From NCBI GenBank assembly GCA_902800525.1, contig CADCEV010000004.1, positions 124,001-188,000 on the forward strand: a stretch of 64,000 bases of DNA, in the 5' to 3' direction. This document shows positions 37,553-45,055 of the stretch, in pieces. Made by a program: the position numbers and the translations under genes. Source of the DNA: an uncultured Bacteroidales bacterium. GTDB lineage: Bacteria; Bacteroidota; Bacteroidia; Bacteroidales; Paludibacteraceae. Numbering within the stretch: the stretch's first letter is position 1; each line of letters opens with the position of its first letter. The notes below the pieces were generated by a model that saw nothing but the letters and a program-made list of their open reading frames with translations, had not been told where the DNA came from and ran no database searches.

Positions 37553-38829
37553 CTTATATACGAGGGATTATATTGTTCGAATTGCAGTTTTTTGTCATTA
37601 GAAGACACTATTTGGTATAAAGATCCTAACTGGCACTCACCCAAATGATCAACAAGCATTTTGCGCCTTATCAACTGAACGTGGAGAGTTAATTTTTTCT
37701 TTTTCGTCTTGTCATTACTTAACTGCATCCGTATTGAGTTAATCATATCATCCAAATTCCACTCTCCAGATAACTGTGTATCTGGAACAAAGTCCCATTG
37801 GTTGTTCTTAAACACAACTTGTACAACTGCAATTCTATCAAAATCTCTTCTTTCTATAATATTGATGTATGATGTACAAGGTACTCTTACTTTAGCCTCG
37901 ATACTTGGAAATACAAGATATGCCGGTTTGTATTTCAGTTCGCAATTTTTAGATATATAATCACATAAATGCTTCGCTAAAGCATCATCAACCTCATTGC
38001 ACTCCATACTTGCTCTTCCTTTTTTATCAACATGGACTAGTATTTTTGATTTGCAGGGAGATATTGATGCAACTGTACACTCGCTAAAGTATTGCTTTAA
38101 ATGTTCAATACCCGATAAAGAATCAAATCCCAATTTTTCTGTATAATATGGATTTTGATCTAATTCCTCTATTTTAATTTCTTGAGCTTCTAACGCCCTC
38201 TCAGCTTCAAAACCTTCTTTGATAAGATCTTTATGAGACAAAGAGGGATGTTTCCTCTCGTATTCAAGTACCTTATAGTGGACATAACCAATTTCTTCCA
38301 TCTGGTCTATTTCTGCATAGGTAAAGCCCATGTCAGCGAGTGAGTTAACTCGAATTTGTGCATTTCTAGAACCGTAATAATACTCGTATATATAGTTAAA
38401 GAAAGGTCTTGCTAATGCAGTGTCATTTTGCATCTTTGCATATAATTCTCTTCCCATTCGAGTTGTATAGCAATGTGCTGCTCCAGCAGCATAACTTGTA
38501 GCAACAGAATTATACCCCATATGATTATATCCCCATAAACCAAGTTTTTGAGCTACATACATTGGTAAAGGTTTTTCATGGGGGCGTTTAGGCTGATTTA
38601 TAGGTTTGACAGGAACAAGAAATTTTGCCAGGCAGCCTTTCCTATCACTAAAATAGATATTATCTTCTTCAAGAGCTTTAATATCTTCTTCACTTAGTTC
38701 TGTTTCAGCATTACCACCCATGATTTCAACCAAGTTAACGCAATAACAGGGAAGAGAATCTAAAGATTCATTGGCAATTACCTCAAACGAAAAAAATGCA
38801 GCAAGATACAATAAAGAAATTCTTTTCAT
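37546..38829 (-). CDS. Unknown secreted protein, AT-rich gene
   Basis: 427 residues, not recognised. A signal peptide (MKRISLLYLAAFFSFEVIA) is followed by a Cys-x-Cys near residue 28 and a mixed alpha/beta region with a GYNHMGYNSVATSYAAGAAH stretch near 105-125. A helical acidic middle (about 175-225) and a C-terminal beta region ending YNPSYIRW follow. The codon and base composition is visibly more AT-rich than in neighbouring genes, and the downstream overlapping repeat protein shares that feature; together they look like an acquired two-gene cassette. A structured leader with terminator lies directly upstream. Confidence 0.7.
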   Translation of the reverse strand: MKRISLLYLAAFFSFEVIANESLDSLPCYCVNLVEIMGGNAETELSEEDIKALEEDNIYFSDRKGCLAKFLVPVKPINQPKRPHEKPLPMYVAQKLGLWGYNHMGYNSVATSYAAGAAHCYTTRMGRELYAKMQNDTALARPFFNYIYEYYYGSRNAQIRVNSLADMGFTYAEIDQMEEIGYVHYKVLEYERKHPSLSHKDLIKEGFEAERALEAQEIKIEELDQNPYYTEKLGFDSLSGIEHLKQYFSECTVASISPCKSKILVHVDKKGRASMECNEVDDALAKHLCDYISKNCELKYKPAYLVFPSIEAKVRVPCTSYINIIERRDFDRIAVVQVVFKNNQWDFVPDTQLSGEWNLDDMINSIRMQLSNDKTKKKKLTLHVQLIRRKMLVDHLGECQLGSLYQIVSSNDKKLQFEQYNPSYIRW

Positions 38830-38854
38830 ATTTATAGAGTTTTAAGTATAAAAA

Positions 38855-38976
38855 AGTGGACTAAACTTTTTAATCCACTCTTTCAGGCATCGCCAAACAC
38901 CTTTGCAACGAATTACGAAGTATAGCCCACACGGATGTGGTCGCTAAACTTACTTCTCGTTGCGAAAATTGGCGAT
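38855..38976 (-). ncRNA. Candidate structured leader RNA with terminator before the 427-residue gene
   Basis: Read on the minus strand, 38976-38889 folds into one long hairpin. Paired segments (plus coordinates) are 38889-38896 with 38969-38976, 38905-38911 with 38957-38963, 38917-38922 with 38951-38956, 38923-38926 with 38943-38946, and CCACA/TGTGG closed by a CGGA loop. Ten bases on, a 10-bp hairpin with one mismatch (38879-38855) is followed by TTTTTTA. The gene starts 26 bp later. The layout suggests attenuation or a riboswitch-like device, but no promoter box was found for it and the class is unknown. Confidence 0.45.
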
Positions 38977-39110
38977 ATTCGAAAGAGTGAGAATTAAGCT
39001 AAACGCTTTATTTATGTATGTTGTTTGTCTGTTGTTTTATGCCATAGGCGGTGGTTGGTTGATTTTTTTTATCGGTCAAGCTTGGCCGATACATTATTTA
39101 TATAGGTTTA

Positions 39111-39129
39111 CGTCTCGGAGAGGGACGAT
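39111..39129. repeat. 19-bp hairpin sequence, also present inverted at 44120-44138
   Basis: CGTCTCGGAGAGGGACGAT can form a 6-bp stem with a GGAGA loop. The exact reverse complement lies after the gene ending at 44109. Both sit next to accessory genes. Confidence 0.7.
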
Positions 39130-39133
39130 TATT

Positions 39134-40276
39134 TTATTCCGCAGAGCGGATACTTTGGGCAATGAATGCCTTGATTTCTTCTTCGGTCGGCAACTGGATG
39201 TGGTATTTCTGCACAAACAGATTCGGATCCAAGCCACCTGTTGCATACTTGACGACCGTTTCCCCGTAGTCGGCACACAAAAGCAAGCCTATGGGCGGAT
39301 TGTCATCTGCGGTCATCACTTCGTGCTTGTAATAGTTCAAGTACATATTCAATTGTGAGGCGTACTCATGGTGGAACTTGTCAATCTTCAGTTCTACCAA
39401 GAAATGACACTTCAGCACGCGGTGATAGAAAACCAAATCTATCTTGTAATAATCGCCGTCAATCAGTATTCGTTTCTGGCGAGCTTCGAAACAAAAGCCA
39501 TTCCCCAATTCCAGCAACATGGTCTGCATTTGATTCAAGATAGCGGTCTCAATATCCGTTTCGTCTATCTTCTCATGTGACTCCAAGTCCAAGAACTCCA
39601 GCGCAACAGGGTTATGCAGCACATCTTTCGGCGACAAGTTTTGAGCGGCTTGATTGACCAATTTGGAAAGTCCCGCTTTGTCTTTCGACAACCCGCTGCG
39701 CTCGTAATATAGCGTGGAGATTTGGCGATCCAATTCGTCGTACGTCCAACAGCCTTTGATGGTCTCTATTTCGTAGAAAGCGCGTTTTAGCGGGTCATCT
39801 ATCTTCGAGATAGCTGTTAAATGCGATAAAGGAAGACGATAGAATAACTTATCAGCCGGAACTTGCCATGCTTGCAGTTCCAATTCGGCGGATGTCGTCC
39901 GCCGAATTATGATGTTTTCCGATTCGGCGGTTGCCGTCCGCCGAATTGCTTCGGGTAGCGTAAATTGGGAATTTTGCACTTGCGCGCCCACATAATTCAA
40001 GACTTCTCTCCCCAGTTGAGGATAGACCAGATACAAGCGGCGGAACTCACGGAAACGACGTTCCGTTAAACCTTTGGTATGCAAGCGTTCTTCCAAACGC
40101 TTGAGAAGTTTAGCACCGTATTGGGCTTTATCCTCGCCGTTTTGCTCAAACTCCACGATGTAGCAGCCCATAAGCCAGTTGCGTGCGGTCAAAGACAGAT
40201 TGACTGCGTGAGCCGCTTGTTGTTGCAAAGCGGTTTGGATGGATTCGATATTTTGGGCTAATAATTCAAACGTCAT
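39134..40276 (-). CDS. PDDEXK nuclease domain protein (DUF1016/YhcG type)
   Basis: 380 residues. The N-terminal DUF1016 helical domain (about 1-150) contains ARNWLMGCYIVEFEQNG and the GLTERRFREFRRLY pattern. The C-terminal PD-(D/E)xK nuclease domain (about 210-380) has the core KIDLVFYHRVLKCHFLVELK, with Asp and Glu-x-Lys as likely metal ligands. Such proteins are found near restriction, toxin or mobile loci and their targets are unknown. The ATG at 40276 is preferred to an upstream TTG at 40297. Two perfect palindromes are inserted in frame near residues 110-132. Confidence 0.88.
   Translation of the reverse strand: MTFELLAQNIESIQTALQQQAAHAVNLSLTARNWLMGCYIVEFEQNGEDKAQYGAKLLKRLEERLHTKGLTERRFREFRRLYLVYPQLGREVLNYVGAQVQNSQFTLPEAIRRTATAESENIIIRRTTSAELELQAWQVPADKLFYRLPLSHLTAISKIDDPLKRAFYEIETIKGCWTYDELDRQISTLYYERSGLSKDKAGLSKLVNQAAQNLSPKDVLHNPVALEFLDLESHEKIDETDIETAILNQMQTMLLELGNGFCFEARQKRILIDGDYYKIDLVFYHRVLKCHFLVELKIDKFHHEYASQLNMYLNYYKHEVMTADDNPPIGLLLCADYGETVVKYATGGLDPNLFVQKYHIQLPTEEEIKAFIAQSIRSAE
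39882..39946 (-). repeat. Two in-frame palindromes inside the PDDEXK nuclease gene
   Basis: First palindrome 39882-39908: 11-bp perfect arms around TGTCG. Second 39922-39946: 9-bp perfect arms around TTGCCGT. Both have the ATTCGGCGG arm. They encode IRRTTSAELE and IRRTATAESE, so the protein carries a repeated decapeptide from the DNA repeat. Confidence 0.85.
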
Positions 40277-40299
40277 GGTGTGATTTGATATATACAAAT

Positions 40300-40881
40300 T
40301 TATTTGCAGAAATCGCGCAGGAATGCGGATTTTAGGGCGGTGAAGATGTCTTCGGAGGCGAGTTGGGCGAGGACGGCTTTGCGGTCGAGAGCGTGGGCGG
40401 AGGTGTAACGGACATAGCCAGCAAGCAAGGAAGAGGCGAAGGCGATGTCAGCGGAGGCATCGGAGGGAGAGTTGGCAGAGGTGTCGGCGGGAGCATTGGA
40501 GGGAGGTTGGGGTGAGGCTTCGTCTTTGGAGAGGCGGGTGTAGAGGAGGGAGGTGAGCATCTGCTGGTTGCGGAGATAGGGTTTGAGGCGTTTGTCGGTA
40601 GCGGAATGCGGGTTGTTGGCTCGACGGATGAGTGACAAGCGGTACGCCGTGGCTTGAGCGGCAAAGTCCGGGTCTTGGAGGAGCAGTTTGGCATAAAGCG
40701 AAGCGGCTCCCATCTTCTGACGGTGGAGCGTTTGGGCATCAGACCAGTGGTCGGGTTTGTTCTGGTAACAATAGGTGGACTCGTAGATGCCGAAGAGTTT
40801 GCGCTGGGAGATGTTCGACTTCTTGCCGAAGATCTTGCCGGAAGCGGATTGAATGGGGTCTTGATACGATACTTGGGACAT
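40300..40881 (-). CDS. Hypothetical protein with low-complexity Ser/Ala/Pro insert
   Basis: 193 residues, not recognised as a named family. It starts MSQVSYQDPIQSASGKIFGKKS and is basic and alpha-helical, with a DUF-like N-terminus I have seen in Bacteroidales hypothetical proteins. Residues about 120-150 are a low-complexity segment (ASPQPPSNAPADTSANSPSD) encoded by a G-rich degenerate repeat on the plus strand, probably an expansion. No signal peptide. It lies 23 bp upstream of the nuclease start on the same strand, and its promoter at 41038-41069 probably drives both. Confidence 0.6.
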   Translation of the reverse strand: MSQVSYQDPIQSASGKIFGKKSNISQRKLFGIYESTYCYQNKPDHWSDAQTLHRQKMGAASLYAKLLLQDPDFAAQATAYRLSLIRRANNPHSATDKRLKPYLRNQQMLTSLLYTRLSKDEASPQPPSNAPADTSANSPSDASADIAFASSLLAGYVRYTSAHALDRKAVLAQLASEDIFTALKSAFLRDFCK

Positions 40882-40900
40882 AGTTGTTGGGGTTAAAAAC

Positions 40901-41014
40901 GTTAAATTGTTAAGCTGTTAAATTGTTAATGTTTTGCGGATGAGGTGTCCCGTGGAGATAGTCCGCATATGCTGTGTTAATCTTGTGTTAATGCTGTGTT
41001 AATCCTGTGTTGGA
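40901..41014 (-). repeat. Two tandem arrays in the leader of the hypothetical gene
   Basis: 40901-40932 holds four 8-bp units (GTTAAATT, GTTAAGCT, GTTAAATT, GTTAATGT), the same word as at panD-tgt. 40971-41014 holds four 11-bp units of the form NCTGTGTTAAT or close to it, starting at 40971, 40982, 40993 and 41004. Confidence 0.85.
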
Positions 41015-41037
41015 ATAACGTATTTCAAAAGCGAGTG

Positions 41038-41069
41038 CAAAGGTACAATAATTTTTTGAGATATGCAAA
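41038..41069 (-). promoter_or_regulatory. Promoter of the minus-strand hypothetical and nuclease genes
   Basis: On the minus strand -7 TACCTTTG is at 41045-41038 and TTTG at 41069-41066, 20-bp spacing. The leader is about 150 nt and contains both repeat arrays. Confidence 0.75.
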
Positions 41070-41116
41070 TTTATTTGCGGAAATCATGCGAGAAAGTGCG
41101 TTTGTGAAGGAGATTC

Positions 41117-41180
41117 TGCAAAAATGGTAGATATTTGGCTAATTTATGTTTGTGTATCTCAAAAAAAAGTAGTAATTTTG
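41117..41180 (+). promoter_or_regulatory. Operator 2 and promoter of the alcohol dehydrogenase operon
   Basis: The 32-bp element is at 41117-41148, TTTG (-33) at 41150-41153 and -7 TAATTTTG at 41173-41180, i.e. 56 bp from element start. Two similar half-sites, GCAAAAATG at 41118 and GCTAATTTATG at 41138, are 20 bp apart, the arrangement AraC-family dimers use. Confidence 0.8.
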
Positions 41181-41234
41181 CAGCGAAATTCAAATAATAT
41201 ATTCATTAACGCAAATAATTAAACATTAATAACT

Positions 41235-42422
41235 ATGCAAAACTTTGATTATCAGACACCGACACGTCTTATCTTTGGTGAAGGCGTAGTAGAGAAACTG
41301 CAGAAAGTGATGAGCAGTTTCGGCAAGAAAATACTCCTGACTTACGGCGGAGGCAGTATAAAGAAAATACCGGCTTTCAGAGGTAAAGCAGGCAGCCTTT
41401 ATCAGTATGTGCGGGAGACGCTGAAGGATTTTGAGGTGGTGGAGTTGAGCGGTATTCAGCCGAATCCGAAATATGATCCTTCGGTATTGGAAGGTGTGCG
41501 GTTGTGCAAGGAACATAAGGTGGATGTGATCCTTTCGGTCGGCGGCGGAAGTGTGCTGGATTGCTCGAAGGCGATTGCAGCAGGTGCTTGTTATGAGGGC
41601 GATCCGTGGGATCTCATTTCGTACAAAGTGAAAGCACAGGCTGCTCTGCCGATAGTGGATATTATCACGTTAGCGGCTACGGGAAGTGAGTACGACTGCG
41701 GCGGTGTGATTTCCAGAACGGAGACGAATGACAAAATCGGTTATTTGGATAGGCACTTGTTCCCTGCCGTTTCGTTCTTGGATCCGACTTATACGTTCTC
41801 GGTTAGTAAGAAACAGACCGCAGCGGGTATAGCCGACGCGATGAACCACACGATGGAGCAGTATTTCGTGGAGGACGCGACGCTGCTGAATGACGGTTTC
41901 TGCGAGTCGATGTTGCGAAGTCTTATGGCGAACGGCCGTAAGTGTATCGAGAACCCCGAGGATTACAAGGCGCGTGCAGAGATGATGTTGGCTTGTACGT
42001 ATGGCTGCAACGGTATTTTGGCTTTGGGTAACAGCGAGAGCGGTTGGCCTTGCCACGGTATCGAGCACGCCCTGAGTGCGTATTACGACATTACGCACGG
42101 CGAAGGATTGGCGATTATCACTCCGCGTTGGATGAAGCATATATTGAACGAGCGCACTTTGCCGCGGTTTGTGAAATATGGCGTGAATGTGTTCGGTATT
42201 GACGCTTCGCAGGACGAGTGGACGATTGCGAACAAGGCGATTGAGGCGACATATGCGTTCTTTGAGTCGATCGGCATTCCGATGCACCTGCGCGAAGTGG
42301 GAATTGACGACAGTCGCCTCGACGAAATGGCACATCATATCGCTGTAAATGAGGGACTTGAGAATGCTTACGCGGCTCTGACCGAGAAGGACATCAAAGA
42401 GATTCTGGTGGCAAGTTTGTAA
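41235..42422 (+). CDS. Iron-containing alcohol dehydrogenase (YqhD/BDH-like)
   Basis: 395-residue NAD(P)H-dependent alcohol/aldehyde oxidoreductase of the group-III family. The N-terminal NFDYQTPTRLIFGEG and GGGSIKK are typical of the YqhD/butanol dehydrogenase branch; SVGGGSVLDCSKAIA near residue 96 binds the cofactor. Metal ligands are in the DAMNHTMEQY region (Asp and His near 195), and in CHGIEHALSAYYDITHGEGLA (two His near 275-288). In E. coli, YqhD detoxifies short aldehydes and is controlled by the AraC-type YqhC. The operator upstream suggests the same logic here. First gene of an operon with the next two. Confidence 0.94.
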   Translation: MQNFDYQTPTRLIFGEGVVEKLQKVMSSFGKKILLTYGGGSIKKIPAFRGKAGSLYQYVRETLKDFEVVELSGIQPNPKYDPSVLEGVRLCKEHKVDVILSVGGGSVLDCSKAIAAGACYEGDPWDLISYKVKAQAALPIVDIITLAATGSEYDCGGVISRTETNDKIGYLDRHLFPAVSFLDPTYTFSVSKKQTAAGIADAMNHTMEQYFVEDATLLNDGFCESMLRSLMANGRKCIENPEDYKARAEMMLACTYGCNGILALGNSESGWPCHGIEHALSAYYDITHGEGLAIITPRWMKHILNERTLPRFVKYGVNVFGIDASQDEWTIANKAIEATYAFFESIGIPMHLREVGIDDSRLDEMAHHIAVNEGLENAYAALTEKDIKEILVASL

Positions 42423-42423
42423 G

Positions 42424-42834
42424 ATGAGAAAGTTCTTAATCTTTGCCTTTGCAGCGGTTATGTTTGTGGCGTGTAAAAATTCAAATGCGGAAATGAGTAA
42501 ATGTGAGAATGAGATGCTGGTTCGTATCGCAGAGATAGAGGTGAATGAGGGATATTTGGATGCGTATCTCGCGGCGGCACATAACGTGGGCACGAAGTCC
42601 GTGGAGGCGGAGCCTGGTGTGATCTGTATCTTCCCGATGCAGGTTAAAGAATCGCCGAACACGATTCGCATTTTGGAGATTTACCGCGATGATGAGGCTT
42701 ATCAGGCACATCTGCAAACGCCGCATTTCCTGGAATACAAACAAGGCACGCTACATATGGTCAAGTCGCTGCAACTCGTAGCAACCGAGCCGCTTGCACC
42801 GGAAGCCATGCCGCTGATTTTTAAGAAATATTAA
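42424..42834 (+). CDS. Lipoprotein with antibiotic-biosynthesis-monooxygenase (ABM) domain
   Basis: 136 residues, starting one base after the dehydrogenase stop. The lipobox Cys is residue 17 (MFVAC). A 13-residue segment follows, KNSNAEMSKCENE, encoded by four 8-bp repeats, then an ABM fold of about 100 residues (VRIAEIEVNEGYLDAYLAAA...PGVICIFPMQV...ILEIYRDDEAYQAHLQTPHF). Members include quinol monooxygenases such as YgiN. An envelope-anchored enzyme acting on quinols is plausible but not shown. Confidence 0.85.
   Translation: MRKFLIFAFAAVMFVACKNSNAEMSKCENEMLVRIAEIEVNEGYLDAYLAAAHNVGTKSVEAEPGVICIFPMQVKESPNTIRILEIYRDDEAYQAHLQTPHFLEYKQGTLHMVKSLQLVATEPLAPEAMPLIFKKY
42482..42513 (+). repeat. Four 8-bp repeats (NAAATGNN) inside the ABM lipoprotein gene
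   Basis: CAAATGCG, GAAATGAG, TAAATGTG and AGAATGAG at 42482, 42490, 42498 and 42506. The same order of units occurs just after the lipobox in the genes at 46636 (46694-46725) and 53061 (53125-53156). Confidence 0.88.
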
Positions 42835-42852
42835 CATAACACATAATACATT

Positions 42853-43348
42853 ATGAACGTATTGATTCTTCAGGCTTCGCCGAGAGCGAAGGGTAACACC
42901 GCTTGGATGGCGGAGGAGTACAAGAACGCAGCCGAGGCTGCAGGTCATAACGTGACGCTCGTTCGCCGGCTGTCTGGCGTGCGAATACTGCCACGGCAAG
43001 GGTAACGGCGCGTGCATCCAGAAAGATGACATGCAGGAACTCTATCCGCTGATGGCAGAGGCAGAAGCACTCGTTTTGGCTGCTCCGATTTATTATTTCA
43101 CGCTCTGCGCGCAGATTCAGGCGCCTATTCAGCGAATGTACTGTGTCAACGCGCCGGCTAAAGTGAAGAAAATGGCGTTGCTCTGTTCGTCTTATTCGCC
43201 GGGTGTCTATGATGGCGCGAAGGCTGAGTTCCGCGACATCTGCAACTACTGGCACGCCGAGAACATGGGTGTTGTAACCGCCAAGATCGACGAGCAGAAA
43301 ACCGAGGCTACGAAGCAAAAGATCGTTGAGTTGGTAGCGAAACTGTAA
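42853..43348 (+). pseudogene. Flavodoxin-like FMN reductase, frameshifted
   Basis: NAD(P)H-dependent FMN reductase/iron-sulfur flavoprotein type, about 165 residues if repaired. The first frame (MNVLILQASPRAKGNTAWMA...) runs to a stop near 43003; homology continues in another frame with AGCLACEYCHGKGNGACIQ (Cys-x2-Cys) and AAPIYYFTLCAQIQAPIQR to 43348. The shift lies near 42960-42975, just before AGCLACEYC, and is equivalent to one inserted or two deleted bases plus a few missing codons. It could be a real mutation or an assembly error. Third gene of the alcohol dehydrogenase operon. Confidence 0.75.
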
Positions 43349-43358
43349 AAATTCATTG

Positions 43359-43387
43359 AAATCTGCATCCAAAGTGCAGATTTTTTT
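43359..43387 (+). terminator. Terminator of the alcohol dehydrogenase operon
   Basis: Nine-bp stem (43359-43367 with 43375-43383), seven-base loop and a T run to 43387. Confidence 0.88.
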
Positions 43388-43416
43388 GCATATCTCAAAA
43401 AAAAGTTGTACCTTTG
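43385..43416 (+). promoter_or_regulatory. Promoter of the 217-residue gene
   Basis: TTTG at 43385-43388, overlapping the preceding terminator's T tract, and -7 TACCTTTG at 43409-43416; spacing 20 bp. Confidence 0.8.
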
Positions 43417-43455
43417 CAGCCGAAAGTTGCAAAGATGTCCGTTCAAAGGAATCAT

Positions 43456-44109
43456 ATGGCTAAAAAACAATCGCTCTCGAAGCAGTTGTATGATAGTGGT
43501 TACTTGTGGTCCTATAAGGCTGCGAGTAAAGACGCTCTGCTACCGGATGAAGAACTGATTTTGAATGGTTTGGCACATCTTGAGTTTGAAGACATGCCTA
43601 TGCTTTTTGCGGCTTTCCCGTATCGGCAAATCAAGTCTGTTTGGCAGCGACGCATGTTGCCTTACCCCGATTACTATGGAACTCTCAACTTGCTTTTGGC
43701 AGCGCTCTTCTTCCACATTAAATCACCCAAGAAATATACCTCTAAATATGAACCTAAAAAACGAGTGCCGGCCTTGCATACCGGCTTTACGTACAACAAC
43801 CTCAAAACGGTGAACGAACAGGATGCTTTGGGAATGAAACTTTTCACTATTACCGTCAGGAGTCTATATCGCGATTATTACGATATTTATTCGTTGCTGC
43901 AAGCAGGAGTTTCTTTTGAGGAAGGTTTGGATTATGCGTTGAAGTTTACTCGGCATCAGGTTCATTCGAAGGCAATCTTGTCAGCATTGATAACTCCCGC
44001 TCTGTATCCAAAGCCTCAGGATTTTGACATTATGCAGCCGAAATATAACATCTCGGCAGAAGAAATGGCGGATTACTTTATGCAAGTAATCGCTTCCCGA
44101 AAAAAGTGA
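43456..44109 (+). CDS. Hypothetical protein, possible DUF6922/AbiEii-related
   Basis: 217 residues, no signal peptide. The start at 43456 (MAKKQSLSKQ) has an AAAGGA 5-10 bases upstream; earlier in-frame ATGs are on or too near the promoter. The N-terminal half (LWSY...DEELILNGLAHLEFEDMPMLF...IKSVWQRRM) resembles DUF6922, which often precedes AbiEii-type nucleotidyltransferase toxins. The second half contains GMKLFTITVRSLYRDYYDIYSLL, similar to the C-terminal part of AbiEii proteins (KL...RDYYDL), but the catalytic nucleotidyltransferase motif is absent. It may be the antitoxin-like or a truncated form. Identification is tentative. Confidence 0.5.
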   Translation: MAKKQSLSKQLYDSGYLWSYKAASKDALLPDEELILNGLAHLEFEDMPMLFAAFPYRQIKSVWQRRMLPYPDYYGTLNLLLAALFFHIKSPKKYTSKYEPKKRVPALHTGFTYNNLKTVNEQDALGMKLFTITVRSLYRDYYDIYSLLQAGVSFEEGLDYALKFTRHQVHSKAILSALITPALYPKPQDFDIMQPKYNISAEEMADYFMQVIASRKK

Positions 44110-44223
44110 CACAATAATCATCGTCCCTCTCCGAGACGGTGCTTCCGGGCACTCCGGATAAGGAGAAAATCAAGCGCAAAGTGTTGCGCTAATAGCAATT
44201 TTTTAAAAAAAATCTGCAAAATA

Positions 44224-44255
44224 TTTGCATATATGAAAAAAATATTGTAATTTTG
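44224..44255 (+). promoter_or_regulatory. Promoter of the structured leader and Cys-containing secreted gene
   Basis: TTTG at 44224-44227 and -7 TAATTTTG at 44248-44255, 20-bp spacing. The start near 44262 leaves a 340-nt untranslated leader, unusually long for this window. Confidence 0.8.
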
Positions 44256-44318
44256 CAGCCGAATTGAGAGGAATCTCTTTTCAAGACATATTAAATTTCG
44301 CGTTTGCGATTTATTTGA

Positions 44319-44432
44319 CCCTTCGGAATGTAGGAAGTTTTGAATTAAGTCAATAAATAAGTCAGCAAGCGTCCATAGTGTATATGGGCGTGACTTATCG
44401 ACTTAATGGGCATTTCCTACAGCCTCGAAGGG
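44319..44432 (+). ncRNA. Long hairpin RNA in the leader of the 114-residue gene
   Basis: A 114-nt hairpin with paired blocks 44319-44325/44426-44432, 44329-44336/44414-44421, 44344-44351/44400-44407, 44357-44364/44391-44398 and CCATA/TATGG at 44373/44383, separated by small internal loops. The largest loop is GTTTTG against six bases on the other side. Smaller hairpins follow (AGGGAAC near 44436 with GTTTCCCT, GACGG/CCGTC at 44479-44500, ACTGC/GCAGT near 44520-44555). It does not show the conserved cores of tmRNA or RNase P. It could be a regulatory leader or an independent ncRNA. Confidence 0.55.
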
Positions 44433-44602
44433 GATAGGGAACGCTCATTTTATTTTTGTTTCCCTGTAATAAAACGCAGACGGCTCTATAGAGAACCGTC
44501 ACTCTCCAAACGGGGCAAGCACTGCAAAGCCGTAAGAGCAGTAAACTTAATTTTTTATCTAAAAACCGATGCTCTATGGGATATAAGTGAGCAAATAAAA
44601 TT

Positions 44603-44947
44603 ATGAAAAAGTTAATGGTAATGTTAATGGCATGTGCTTTCTCTATTGGCTTATTTGCAGATGACACTACATGTCGTGTTTATGGTAGTAAAAGCAACAA
44701 TGTTGTAACTGTTCAAAATCCAGTAGTTTATTCTCATGATTCGCGTAATTGTAGAGTCTGGGTTGAACAAACTGTAAAAGAAGAGACTACAGTAGTAGTA
44801 AGGCTTTATGATGCGAATAATCAAATAGTCGCTACTGAGACTGTTACAATATGTGGTAATTGTTCCTCTGCTTTTGTTGATATTAAAGTCTCAGAGAAAA
44901 ACACTAACTATTTTGCAAGAATTGCTAATGCTTCGTGTCAATTATAG
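44603..44947 (+). CDS. Small secreted cysteine-containing protein
   Basis: 114 residues. The signal peptide MKKLMVMLMACAFSIGLFA is followed by a mature part of about 95 residues with five cysteines (TTCRVYG, SRNCRVWV, TICGNCSSAF, ASCQL), probably disulfide-bonded outside the cytoplasm. The remainder is beta-rich (VWVEQTVKEETTVVVRLYDANNQIVATETVT), suggesting one small beta-sandwich. No family recognised. It is the only protein gene downstream of the long structured leader and has its own terminator, so it forms a single-gene unit, with AT-rich codon use unlike the neighbours, suggesting acquisition. Confidence 0.7.
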   Translation: MKKLMVMLMACAFSIGLFADDTTCRVYGSKSNNVVTVQNPVVYSHDSRNCRVWVEQTVKEETTVVVRLYDANNQIVATETVTICGNCSSAFVDIKVSEKNTNYFARIANASCQL

Positions 44948-44967
44948 TTGAACACATTCTTTTTTTT

Positions 44968-44997
44968 AGCCAGAGAAAATTGCTCTGGCTTTTTTTA
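44968..44997 (+). terminator. Terminator of the small secreted gene
   Basis: Eight-bp stem AGCCAGAG/CTCTGGCT (44968-44975, 44983-44990), seven-base loop, then T7. Confidence 0.9.
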
Positions 44998-45055
44998 TGG
45001 GAACGAATCTTAATAATCGTACACTTTTAGGGGCGGAAATGAGGCTTTTTTAGGT

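Noticed and set aside
37097-37601. Plus-strand reading frames opposite the KIVDSFED repeat protein
   Set aside because: They are mirror frames of the repetitive minus-strand gene, with no promoter or signal peptide.
39071-39090. Perfect-looking palindrome ATCGGTCAAGCTTGGCCGAT as a terminator
   Set aside because: T tract is on the wrong side for either strand and there is no loop. May be a protein site, but no evidence.
38960-39580. Plus-strand frames over the end of the PDDEXK nuclease gene
   Set aside because: Antisense to a well-supported gene; the composition matches a shadow frame.
44262-44602. tmRNA, RNase P RNA or 6S RNA in the long leader
   Set aside because: The conserved cores of tmRNA and RNase P are absent, and the internal loops are too small for a typical 6S bubble. 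Kept as an unclassified structured RNA.
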